Origin: Delftia acidovorans
GTDB taxonomy: Bacteria; Pseudomonadota; Gammaproteobacteria; Burkholderiales; Burkholderiaceae_C
DNA: 64,000 nt
Direction: 5' to 3'
Assembly (NCBI GenBank): GCA_031286585.1
Contig: JAITUC010000031.1
Span: 62,001 to 126,000, forward strand
Shown here: in pieces, positions 56,852 through 64,000 of the stretch
Layout: each line of letters opens with the position of its first letter
How positions within the stretch are numbered: position 1 is the first letter of the stretch
Notes under the pieces: model-generated
Told to the model about the DNA's origin: nothing
The model's database searches: none
Seen by the model: the letters and a program-made list of their open reading frames with translations, nothing else
Made by a program: the position numbers and the translations under genes

Positions 56852-59395
56852 ATGATCAATGCCCATTCATCCCTTCCGGCGGTTGCACCCACCGCTCCTG
56901 CGGGCCTGCAGATCGCCGTGCGCCTGGACGCCAGGGTGCGCGACAAGGCCGACGCCATTGCCCAGGCGGCCCGGCTGCTGCACGACAGCGGCTGCGTGGC
57001 CCCTGGCTATGCCGCCGGCATGCAGGCGCGCGAGGCCCAGGCCGAAACCTTTCTGGGCCACGGCGTGGCCATTCCCCATGGCCGCGCCGAAGACCGGGCC
57101 CTGGTGCTGCGCGATGCGGTGGCCGTGCTCCAGGTGCGCGAGGGCCTGGATTGGAATGCCGGCCAGAACGTGCATCTGGTCGTGGCGGTGGCGGCACGCT
57201 CCGATGCCCACATCACCTTGCTGCGCCGCCTGGCCGGCCTGCTGCAGACACCCCGGCTGCAGGCGCTGTTCACCACGGGCGATGCGCAGCAGGTCATCGA
57301 TGTGCTCCAGGGGGAAGCGGACCCGGCGCCGCCTGCCGCGCGACCGGCGGCAGTGGATCTGGCCGAGGCGCGCGAATGGACCATTGCCTATCCCAACGGC
57401 CTGCACGCGCGGCCTGCCACGCGCTGGGCGGAGGCGGCGCGCGGCTTTGCCTCGCGCATCCAGGTGCGCCATGGCGGCGAGGTGGCCGATGCGCGGCAGA
57501 TGGCCAGCCTGCTGCAGCTGGGGCTGCGCGAAGGCGACAAGGTCACTGTCTCGGCAGAGGGACCCGACGCCAGGGCCGCGGTCGAGCGCCTGTGTGCCGT
57601 GGCCCAGGCCCTGGTGGCCCAGGAGCGTGCCGATGCCGACGCCGCTGCGCGCAAGGCGGCCGAATCGCCCACCACGGGCTGGCTGCCGCCGCTGGCGCGG
57701 CCTGCCTTTGTGGGCCTGGGCGCCAGCCCGGGGCTGGCCGTGGCCCGCATCCACCAGTGGCGTGTGGAGGCCGCCGAGATTCCCGACCTGCCCGAGCCGC
57801 TCAGCGTGGGCGGTGCGCGGCTGCATGCGGCGCTGGCCGAGACGCAGGGCCAACTGCGCGCCCTGCATGACGACACCTGCCGCCGCCTGGGCGAAGGCGA
57901 TGCAGCCATCTTCAGCGCGCAGGCCGAGTGGCTGGGCGACACCGGACTCATTACGCGTGCCTGCCAGTTCATGGTCCAGGGCCACGGCGTGGCCTGGGCC
58001 TGGGACCGTGCCGTGGAGGAGGGGTCTGCCCGTCTCCAGGCGCTGGACAACCCCGCGCTGGCCGCGCGTGCCGCCGATCTGCGCGACGTGGGCCGGCGCG
58101 TGCTGGTGCAACTGCAGCCCTCGCTGGCAGCGGCGGGACCGGATGGCCTGCCCGAAGGCGGCTGCATCCTGGTCGCGGCCGATCTCTCGCCCTCGGAAAC
58201 TGCCCAGTTGGACACGGCGCGCGTGGCCGCGCTGGTCACGGCGCAGGGCAGTCCCACCTCGCACACGGCCATACTCGCGCGCACGCTGGGGCTGCCGGCC
58301 GCCGTGGCGGCAGGCGGCGGCGTGCTGGGCATGGCCGATGGGGCCCTGGCCATCGTCGATGGCGCCAATGGCCGCATCTACCTTGATCCCTCGGAGCAGG
58401 ACCTGGCTTCGGCGCATGCCCACATGGCCGAGCAGCGGGCACTGCAGGAACGCGTGTCCGCGCAGCGCAGCCTGCCTGCCATCACCACCGATGGCGTGCG
58501 CATCGAAGTCTGCGCCAACGTCAACCTGCCCGAGCAGGTGCCGCTGGCCCTGTCCCAGGGCGCCGAGGGCGTGGGCCTGATGCGCACGGAATTCCTGTTC
58601 CTGGAGCGCGGCAGCACGCCCGGCGAGGACGAGCAGTACGAAACCTACCGCGCCATGGCACAGGCGCTGGAGGGCCGGCCGCTGATCGTTCGCGCGCTGG
58701 ACATCGGCGGCGACAAGCAGGTCGCCCACCTGGAGCTGCCGCGCGAGGACAACCCCTTCCTGGGCGTGCGCGGCGCGCGGCTGCTGCTGCGCCGCCCCGA
58801 CCTGCTGGAGCCCCAAATGCGCGCCCTGTACCGGGCGGCCCGCGATGGCGCAAGGCTGTCGGTCATGTTTCCCATGGTCACCAGCGTGCAGGAGCTGCTG
58901 GCGCTGCGCGCGGCCTGCGAGCGGCTGCGCGCCGAGCTGGACGCCCCGGTCCTGCCGCTGGGCATCATGATCGAGGTGCCCGCCGCCGCCGTGCAGGCCG
59001 ACGCACTGGCCCGCCATGCCGATTTCTTCTCCATAGGCACCAATGACCTGACCCAGTACGTGCTGGCCATGGACCGCCAGAACCCGCAGCTGGCGGCCGA
59101 GGCGGACAGTCTGCATCCGGCCGTGCTGCGGATGGTGCGCGCCACCGTGCAGGGCGCCGCCACCCGCGCGCGCCCCGTGGGCGTCTGTGGCGGACTGGCA
59201 GGCGACCCGTTCGGTGCGCTGCTGCTGGCGGGACTGGGGGTGGGCGAGCTGTCCATGACGCCCAACGACATCGCCGGTGTCAAGGCCGGCCTGCGCGCGG
59301 CCAGCCTGCGGCAGTTGCAGGCGCTCGCAGACAGGGCGCTCGGCTGCGAGGATGCCGCGCAGGTGCGCGAACTGACCATGGAGGTGACGGCATGA
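56852..59395 (+). CDS. fruB: Multiphosphoryl transfer protein FPr (EIIA-Fru, HPr, enzyme I)
   Basis: An 847-residue fusion carrying phosphate from PEP to FruA. EIIA-Fru occupies about residues 15-150 with active His76 in GHGVAIPHGR. HPr is at about 176-265 with NGLHARPAT. Enzyme I spans about 285-840 with GSPTSHTAILAR (catalytic His near 474), RTEFLFLERG and VGVCGGLAGDP. One protein thus supplies all general PTS steps. ATG at 56852 is chosen as it lies downstream of the operator; an ATG at 56822 would be inside or before it. fruK overlaps by ATGA. Confidence 0.93.
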   Translation: MINAHSSLPAVAPTAPAGLQIAVRLDARVRDKADAIAQAARLLHDSGCVAPGYAAGMQAREAQAETFLGHGVAIPHGRAEDRALVLRDAVAVLQVREGLDWNAGQNVHLVVAVAARSDAHITLLRRLAGLLQTPRLQALFTTGDAQQVIDVLQGEADPAPPAARPAAVDLAEAREWTIAYPNGLHARPATRWAEAARGFASRIQVRHGGEVADARQMASLLQLGLREGDKVTVSAEGPDARAAVERLCAVAQALVAQERADADAAARKAAESPTTGWLPPLARPAFVGLGASPGLAVARIHQWRVEAAEIPDLPEPLSVGGARLHAALAETQGQLRALHDDTCRRLGEGDAAIFSAQAEWLGDTGLITRACQFMVQGHGVAWAWDRAVEEGSARLQALDNPALAARAADLRDVGRRVLVQLQPSLAAAGPDGLPEGGCILVAADLSPSETAQLDTARVAALVTAQGSPTSHTAILARTLGLPAAVAAGGGVLGMADGALAIVDGANGRIYLDPSEQDLASAHAHMAEQRALQERVSAQRSLPAITTDGVRIEVCANVNLPEQVPLALSQGAEGVGLMRTEFLFLERGSTPGEDEQYETYRAMAQALEGRPLIVRALDIGGDKQVAHLELPREDNPFLGVRGARLLLRRPDLLEPQMRALYRAARDGARLSVMFPMVTSVQELLALRAACERLRAELDAPVLPLGIMIEVPAAAVQADALARHADFFSIGTNDLTQYVLAMDRQNPQLAAEADSLHPAVLRMVRATVQGAATRARPVGVCGGLAGDPFGALLLAGLGVGELSMTPNDIAGVKAGLRAASLRQLQALADRALGCEDAAQVRELTMEVTA

Positions 59396-60384
59396 ACGCC
59401 CCGCAAGCCATCACCGTGACCCTGAACCCGGCCATAGACCAGCTTGTGACCCTGGATGCGCTGCTGCCCGGCCAGGTGCAGCGCGCGCTGGGCAGCGTGC
59501 AGGCGCCGGGCGGCAAGGGCATCAATGTCGCCGCCGCCCTGGCGGGCCTGGGCGTTTCCACGGCCGCGCTGGGCGTGCTGGGCAGCGACAACGCCGGCAT
59601 GTTCGAGGCCTTGTTCGCCCAGCGCGGCATTGCCGACGCCTGCCTGCGCGTGCCGGGCCAGACGCGCACCAACATCAAGCTGGTGGCCGACGGCGGACGC
59701 CAGACCACGGACATCAACCTGCCGGGCCTGGCCTTGGCCGAAGCGCATCTGGACGCCGTCATGCGCGCGCTGGCCCGGTATCTGCGGCCAGGGCTGGCCG
59801 TGGTGCTGTCGGGCAGCCTGCCGGCCGGCCTGCCTGCGGACAGCTGGGCCCGGCTCCAGGCCCAGGCCGTGGCCGCCGGTGCCGACGTGCTGCTGGACAC
59901 CAGCGAGGCCCCCCTGGCCGCCGCCCTGGCGACGACCCCCCATGCGGCCATGCCCTGGGCCATCAAGCCCAACCGGGAGGAGTTGCAGGCCGCCACAGGC
60001 CAGCGCCTGGACAGCCGCGACACGCTGCTGGCCGCCGCGCGCAGCCTGCTGGACAGGGGGCTGGGGCTGGTCGTGGTGTCCATGGGCGAGGAGGGCGCGC
60101 TGTTCGCCAGCGCGCAAGGCGCGGTGATTGCGCGGCCGCCGCAGCGGGCACGCGGCAGCTCCGTGGGCGCGGGCGATGCCATGGTCGCGGGCATGGTGGC
60201 CGCGCGGCTGCGCGGACTGGATCTTGCGGACACCGCACGCCTGTCCACGGCCAGCGCGCTGGCCTGGCTGCAGGCCGCGCCCGCGCGCGAAGTCGATGCC
60301 AACCGCGTCCAGGCCCTGGCCGCCAGCGTGCTGCTGGAGCCATGCCAGTGGCCGTGGTCCCCCGTTCTTCAGGAGCTTTCATGA
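59392..60384 (+). CDS. fruK: 1-Phosphofructokinase
   Basis: A 330-residue PfkB-family kinase making fructose 1,6-bisphosphate from the fructose 1-phosphate delivered by FruA. N-terminal VTLNPAIDQLV and GGKGINVAAALAGLG, and the C-terminal ATP/catalytic signature SSVGAGDAMVAGMVA (Asp base, about 259-273) are intact. It overlaps both neighbours by 4 bp. Confidence 0.94.
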   Translation: MNAPQAITVTLNPAIDQLVTLDALLPGQVQRALGSVQAPGGKGINVAAALAGLGVSTAALGVLGSDNAGMFEALFAQRGIADACLRVPGQTRTNIKLVADGGRQTTDINLPGLALAEAHLDAVMRALARYLRPGLAVVLSGSLPAGLPADSWARLQAQAVAAGADVLLDTSEAPLAAALATTPHAAMPWAIKPNREELQAATGQRLDSRDTLLAAARSLLDRGLGLVVVSMGEEGALFASAQGAVIARPPQRARGSSVGAGDAMVAGMVAARLRGLDLADTARLSTASALAWLQAAPAREVDANRVQALAASVLLEPCQWPWSPVLQELS

Positions 60385-62102
60385 ACCCTCTTTTTGTGGT
60401 GATCGCAGCCGCCGGGCGCGACGCCGAAGCGCTGCTGGCTGCCGAAGCCCTGCGCCATGCGGCCGGAACGAGGCCCCTGGCCGTGGAAATACGCGCCAGC
60501 CGAGGCGTGATCGGCCTGCATGCGGCCGATGCCGCCGCGCAGGCCGGGCAATTGCTGATCGTGGGGGATGCCGACGCTGATGCCTCCCGCTTCGCGCAGG
60601 CCGCCGTCGAGCGCTGCAGCCTGCGCGAGGCGCTGGATGATCCGGCCGGCGTGCTTGCACGCTGCGCTGCCGCCGGCTACGCAGGCGAGCGCTCGGGCGA
60701 GCGCATTGGCAAGCGGATCGTGGCCGTCACCTCCTGCCCCACGGGCATCGCCCATACCTTCATGGCGGCCGAGGGACTGCAGCGCGGCGCGGCCGCGCTC
60801 GGCCACGCCATGCGCGTGGAGACGCAAGGCTCGGTGGGCGCGCTCGATGCGCTCACGCCGCAGGAGATTGCCGAGGCCGACCTGGTCATCATCGCCGCCG
60901 ACCGCGAGGTCGATCTTGCGCGCTTCGCCGGCAAGCCGTTGCTGCGCAGCGGCACCAAGCCGGCCATACGCGACGGCTCGGGGCTGATCACCAGGGCGCT
61001 GGCCGAAGCCGCCGTGCATGGGGCCACCTCTGCAGACGCTTCCGCTGGCGCCGCCGTGGCCACGCCGTCCAGGTCCCAGGGTGGCGGTGCCTATCGCCAC
61101 CTGATGACCGGCGTGTCCTTCATGCTGCCCTTCGTCACGGCGGGCGGCATTCTGATCGCCATGGCCTTTGCGCTGGGCGGCATCTACGTCCATGACGATG
61201 CGCACCAGGGAACCCTGGGCTGGACACTGTTCCAGATCGGCGCCAAGGGCGGCTTTGCGCTCATGGTGCCGGCGCTGGCCGGCTACATCGCCTACTCCAT
61301 TGCCGACCGGCCCGGCATTGCGCCGGGCATGATCGGCGGAATGATCGCGTCCAGCATGGGCGCGGGCTTCATCGGCGGCATCGCGGCCGGCTTCATCGCA
61401 GGCTACGGCGTGGCCTTCATGGCGGCGCACATCCGGCTGCCGCAGGCGCTCAAGGGCCTGCTGCCCATGCTGATCCTGCCTGTGCTGGGCAGCCTGTTCA
61501 CGGGGCTGCTGATGTTCTATCTGGTCGGTGCGCCCGTGGCCGAGCTGCTGCAGTGGCTGAGCGCCTGGCTGCGCGGCATGCAGGGGGCGAGTGCCTTGCT
61601 GCTGGGCCTGTTGCTGGGCGCGATGATGGCCTTTGACATGGGCGGGCCGGTGAACAAGGCCGCCTATGCGTTTTCCACGGGAATGATCGCGAGCCAGGTC
61701 TACACGCCCATGGCTGCAGCCATGATCGCCGGCATGACGCCGCCGCTGGGGCTGGCCCTGGCCACGCGCCTGTTTGCCGACCGCTTCACGCGCGAGGAGC
61801 GCGGCAGCGCCGCCTCGGCCGGCGTGCTGGGCCTGGCCTTTGTCACCGAGGGGGCCATTCCCTATGCGGCACGCGATCCGCTGCGCACGATTCCGGCCCT
61901 GGTGCTGGGCTCGGCCGTGGCTGGCGCCGTGTCCATGCTGGCGGGGGTGGAGCTGAAGGTGCCTCATGGCGGCATCTTTGTCGCGCCCATTCCCAACGCC
62001 GTGACCCATGTGGCCATGTATGCGGTGGCGCTGGTGGCGGGCGTGGTGGTCACGGCCATCGCCCTGCGCATGTTCAAAAGGCCCGCCGAAGCGGGCCTTT
62101 GA
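60381..62102 (+). CDS. fruA: Fructose-specific PTS permease EIIB'BC
   Basis: A 573-residue membrane transporter that phosphorylates fructose to fructose 1-phosphate during uptake. A degenerate EIIB' domain (1-100) precedes EIIB with phosphocysteine Cys119 in VTSCPTGIAHTFMAAEGL. The EIIC membrane domain follows from about residue 235, with FDMGGPVNKAAYAF and TEGAIPYAARDP motifs. The last codons form a terminator-like hairpin. It is the last gene of fruBKA. Confidence 0.94.
   Translation: MNPLFVVIAAAGRDAEALLAAEALRHAAGTRPLAVEIRASRGVIGLHAADAAAQAGQLLIVGDADADASRFAQAAVERCSLREALDDPAGVLARCAAAGYAGERSGERIGKRIVAVTSCPTGIAHTFMAAEGLQRGAAALGHAMRVETQGSVGALDALTPQEIAEADLVIIAADREVDLARFAGKPLLRSGTKPAIRDGSGLITRALAEAAVHGATSADASAGAAVATPSRSQGGGAYRHLMTGVSFMLPFVTAGGILIAMAFALGGIYVHDDAHQGTLGWTLFQIGAKGGFALMVPALAGYIAYSIADRPGIAPGMIGGMIASSMGAGFIGGIAAGFIAGYGVAFMAAHIRLPQALKGLLPMLILPVLGSLFTGLLMFYLVGAPVAELLQWLSAWLRGMQGASALLLGLLLGAMMAFDMGGPVNKAAYAFSTGMIASQVYTPMAAAMIAGMTPPLGLALATRLFADRFTREERGSAASAGVLGLAFVTEGAIPYAARDPLRTIPALVLGSAVAGAVSMLAGVELKVPHGGIFVAPIPNAVTHVAMYAVALVAGVVVTAIALRMFKRPAEAGL
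62077..62100. terminator. Hairpin embedded in the 3' end of fruA
   Basis: Perfect 10-bp stem AAAGGCCCGC / GCGGGCCTTT with loop CGAA, made by the last eight codons of fruA. It lacks a long T-run on the plus strand; it may also serve the opposing proX transcript. Confidence 0.6.
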
Positions 62103-62148
62103 AGCAGGAAGCCGGGGGAACGCCTGGAGCGGCTCCCCCACGCAGCGT

Positions 62149-63195
62149 TCAGCGGGCTGCGGCGCGGGCCTGTTCCAGCCAGCCGTCGAAGGTCTTCTGG
62201 TGGGCCTTGATCCAGCCGTCCACATGGCGGTTGATGTCCGAGGGCTTGTTCTGGCCCTGGCTCATCATGTGGTTCTGTGCGCTGATGTCACCCACGGGGA
62301 CCTGCATCAGCTCGAACAATTTGGCGGCATCGGGATGCTTGTCGGTGAAGGCCTTGTTGGCGATGATCTGCTGCTTGTTCACCACGAAGCCGTAGTTCTT
62401 GCCGTTGGGCAGCTTGGTGTCCAGCTTGGCCTGTTCGCCGGGCAGCGAGGAGAACGGCACCTCCAGCCAGACCACGTCCTTGCCGGGCTTGAGCACGTTG
62501 CTCACCCAGTAGGGCGTCCAGGTGTAGTAGAGGATGGGCTTGCCGGCCTTGTAGCGCGAGATGGTGTCGGCGATCAGCGCCGAGTACGTGCCCTGCTTGT
62601 GGGTCACGGTGTCGCGCAGCTTGTAGGCCGTCAGATGGTGCTCGATCACGGCCTCGCAGCCCCAGCCCGGCGTGCAGCCGGTGAGGTCGGCCTTGCCGTC
62701 GCCGTCCGAGTCGAACAGCTTGGCGATCTTGGGGGCCTTCAACTGGCCGATATTGGTGATCTTGTATTCGTCGGCGGTCTTCTTGTCGATCAGGTAGCCC
62801 TGGGCCGCGTTGTCCGAGTAGACACCCTTGCGGAACAGCTTGGCGTCGCCGCCCGCGTTCTTGTAGTAGTCGGCGTGCAGCGGGTTCCAGTGCGTGGCCA
62901 GGAAAGTGGCGTCGCCATTGGCAATCGCCACGTGGGCCGTGGGGTACTCGACCTCCTGGAAGGGCTGCACGTCGTAGCCCAGTTTCTCCAGGGCCTTCAT
63001 GACGATCAGGGTCTGGAAGCTTTCTTCGGCGATGGAGCTCTTGAGCGGCGACACCTTCACGCCCTTGCCGGGCTGGTCGCTGGCGGCCGATGCGCCTGCG
63101 CACGCCAGCGCGATGCCGGCAGCGATCATGGCGGTGCGCAGCCAGTGGCCGGGGGCGGCAGTGGGCAGTCGGTTGTGGTTCAGGGCTTGGTTCAT
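62149..63195 (-). CDS. proX: Glycine betaine/proline ABC transporter, substrate-binding protein
   Basis: A 348-residue periplasmic binding protein. Signal peptide residues 1-38 ([16 protein letters not shown]). Mature part has the ProX pattern of [35 protein letters not shown] and [12 protein letters not shown], the aromatic residues that cage quaternary amines. It follows proW by 110 bp on the same strand. It serves osmoprotection. Confidence 0.92.
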   Translation of the reverse strand: MNQALNHNRLPTAAPGHWLRTAMIAAGIALACAGASAASDQPGKGVKVSPLKSSIAEESFQTLIVMKALEKLGYDVQPFQEVEYPTAHVAIANGDATFLATHWNPLHADYYKNAGGDAKLFRKGVYSDNAAQGYLIDKKTADEYKITNIGQLKAPKIAKLFDSDGDGKADLTGCTPGWGCEAVIEHHLTAYKLRDTVTHKQGTYSALIADTISRYKAGKPILYYTWTPYWVSNVLKPGKDVVWLEVPFSSLPGEQAKLDTKLPNGKNYGFVVNKQQIIANKAFTDKHPDAAKLFELMQVPVGDISAQNHMMSQGQNKPSDINRHVDGWIKAHQKTFDGWLEQARAAAR

Positions 63196-63305
63196 CCTCG
63201 GGTTCCTCCGTTGTGTGATGAAAGGGGAGTGGGCGGCCAGCGTGGCTGGCTGCCTTTCGGGAAGGCGGCGCGGCAGTGGGCCCATCCGCGCCGCAGTGAA
63301 GGCGT

Positions 63306-64000
63306 TCAGTGGGTGCTGCCGCGGTGCGCCGGCTTGTTGCCGGCGCCCAGCAGGCGGGCCACGCAGCCGGCGGGGCCGCTGTGCCACCAGCGCGCGCCGC
63401 CACGGGTCGTCTGCCCCATGGCCTGGGTGATGCGGTCCAGCACGATGGCCAGCAGCACGATGCCCAGTCCGCCCACGGTGGCCAGGCCCATGTCCAGGCG
63501 GCCGATGCCGCGCAGCACCATCTGGCCCAGGCCGCCCACGGCGATCATGGAAGCGATCACCACCATGGACAGCGACAGCATCAGCGCCTGGTTCACGCCC
63601 GCCATGATGGAGGGCATGGCCAGTGGCAGCTGCACCTTCCACAGCAGCTGCCAGGGCGAGGCGCCATAGGCGCGGCTGGCCTCGATCAGGTCGGGGCGCA
63701 CCTGGCGGATGCCCAGGTTGGTCAGGCGGATCAGCGGCGGCAGCGCGAAGATGATCGTCACGATCACGCCGGGCACGTTGCCGATGCCGAACAGCATCAC
63801 CACGGGCACCAGGTAGACGAAGGCCGGCGTGGTCTGCATGGCGTCCAGCAGCGGGCGCGTCCAGCGCTGGGCGCGGTCGCTGGAGGCCAGCAAAATCCCC
63901 GCGGGCAGGCCGATGACCATGCAGAACACCAGCGAGGTCAGCACCAGGGACAGCGTCACCATGGCCTCGGGCCAGATGCCCAGCAGGGCGACCACCACCA
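63306..64000 (-). CDS. proW: Glycine betaine ABC transporter permease ProW (5' end outside window)
   Basis: The visible 231 codons hold the C-terminal membrane domain of a BPD_transp_1 permease. The EAA loop that docks on the ATPase is [34 protein letters not shown] in about the middle of the visible part. At least five membrane spans are visible. The N-terminus and probably proV lie past the window edge. Its C-terminal tail is Gly/Arg/His-rich. Confidence 0.9.
   Translation of the reverse strand, partial: VVVALLGIWPEAMVTLSLVLTSLVFCMVIGLPAGILLASSDRAQRWTRPLLDAMQTTPAFVYLVPVVMLFGIGNVPGVIVTIIFALPPLIRLTNLGIRQVRPDLIEASRAYGASPWQLLWKVQLPLAMPSIMAGVNQALMLSLSMVVIASMIAVGGLGQMVLRGIGRLDMGLATVGGLGIVLLAIVLDRITQAMGQTTRGGARWWHSGPAGCVARLLGAGNKPAHRGSTH

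Overview
The window is GC-rich chromosomal DNA from a beta-proteobacterium. Gene content and order (tRNA-Leu next to tig-clpP-clpX-lon, HpnC/HpnD squalene synthases, a SulP transporter behind a ParB-like gene, a fru PTS operon with a LacI-type regulator) point to the Comamonadaceae, in the Delftia/Comamonas/Acidovorax range. The family call rests on recognised protein families only; no database search was possible.

Layout. 1-1658: hopanoid squalene synthases hpnD (cut by the window edge) and hpnC. 1729-6280: a TetR-type operator followed by an RND adaptor/pump pair. 6402-6488: tRNA-Leu(UAG), whose 3' end is the left attachment site of an integrated P2-like element ending at 32281. 32282-38521: the protein quality-control cluster tig, clpP, clpX, lon. 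38625-40508: three tRNA-Gly(GCC) copies, tRNA-Cys and tRNA-Leu(UAA) around a LoiP-like lipoprotein protease. 40836-44272: a conserved hypothetical, a YgjP-like metalloprotease, murI, an acetyltransferase and a methyltransferase. 44582-46288: an A+T-richer SGNH hydrolase gene that looks foreign. 46377-49635: divergent class I and class II fumarases. 49698-55708: an esterase, a MarR/MFS pair, a CheX-like protein, a ParB-like protein and a SulP transporter. 55752-62102: a LacI-type regulator and the fruBKA operon with a perfect 16-bp operator. 62149-64000: proX and part of proW (glycine betaine uptake).

The main discovery is the 25.8-kb element. It is bounded by a 62-bp perfect direct repeat (6475-6536 and 32220-32281). 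It carries a tyrosine integrase, a hipBA toxin-antitoxin pair, an AlpA-type regulator, a P2 gpA-type HUH replication protein, an Ogr-type zinc-finger activator and a repressor whose palindromic operator sits in the spacer of the early promoter. It has a near-complete contractile-tail module in P2 order (D, U, T, E/E', FII, FI, fibres, I, J, W, V, R, X) and a full lysis cassette (holin-like protein, SAR-type endolysin, Rz and embedded Rz1). The whole P2 head and packaging block (Q, P, O, N, M, L) is missing. Between gene X and the right attachment site there is only a 32-codon scar-like ORF and a 72-aa gene. That 72-aa gene is driven by a strong sigma70 promoter overlapped by a near-ideal LexA box. 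The element therefore looks like an SOS-responsive, tail-only particle locus (R-type tailocin) that still has the integration and replication genes of a mobile phage. The alternative is a prophage recently disabled by one clean head deletion.
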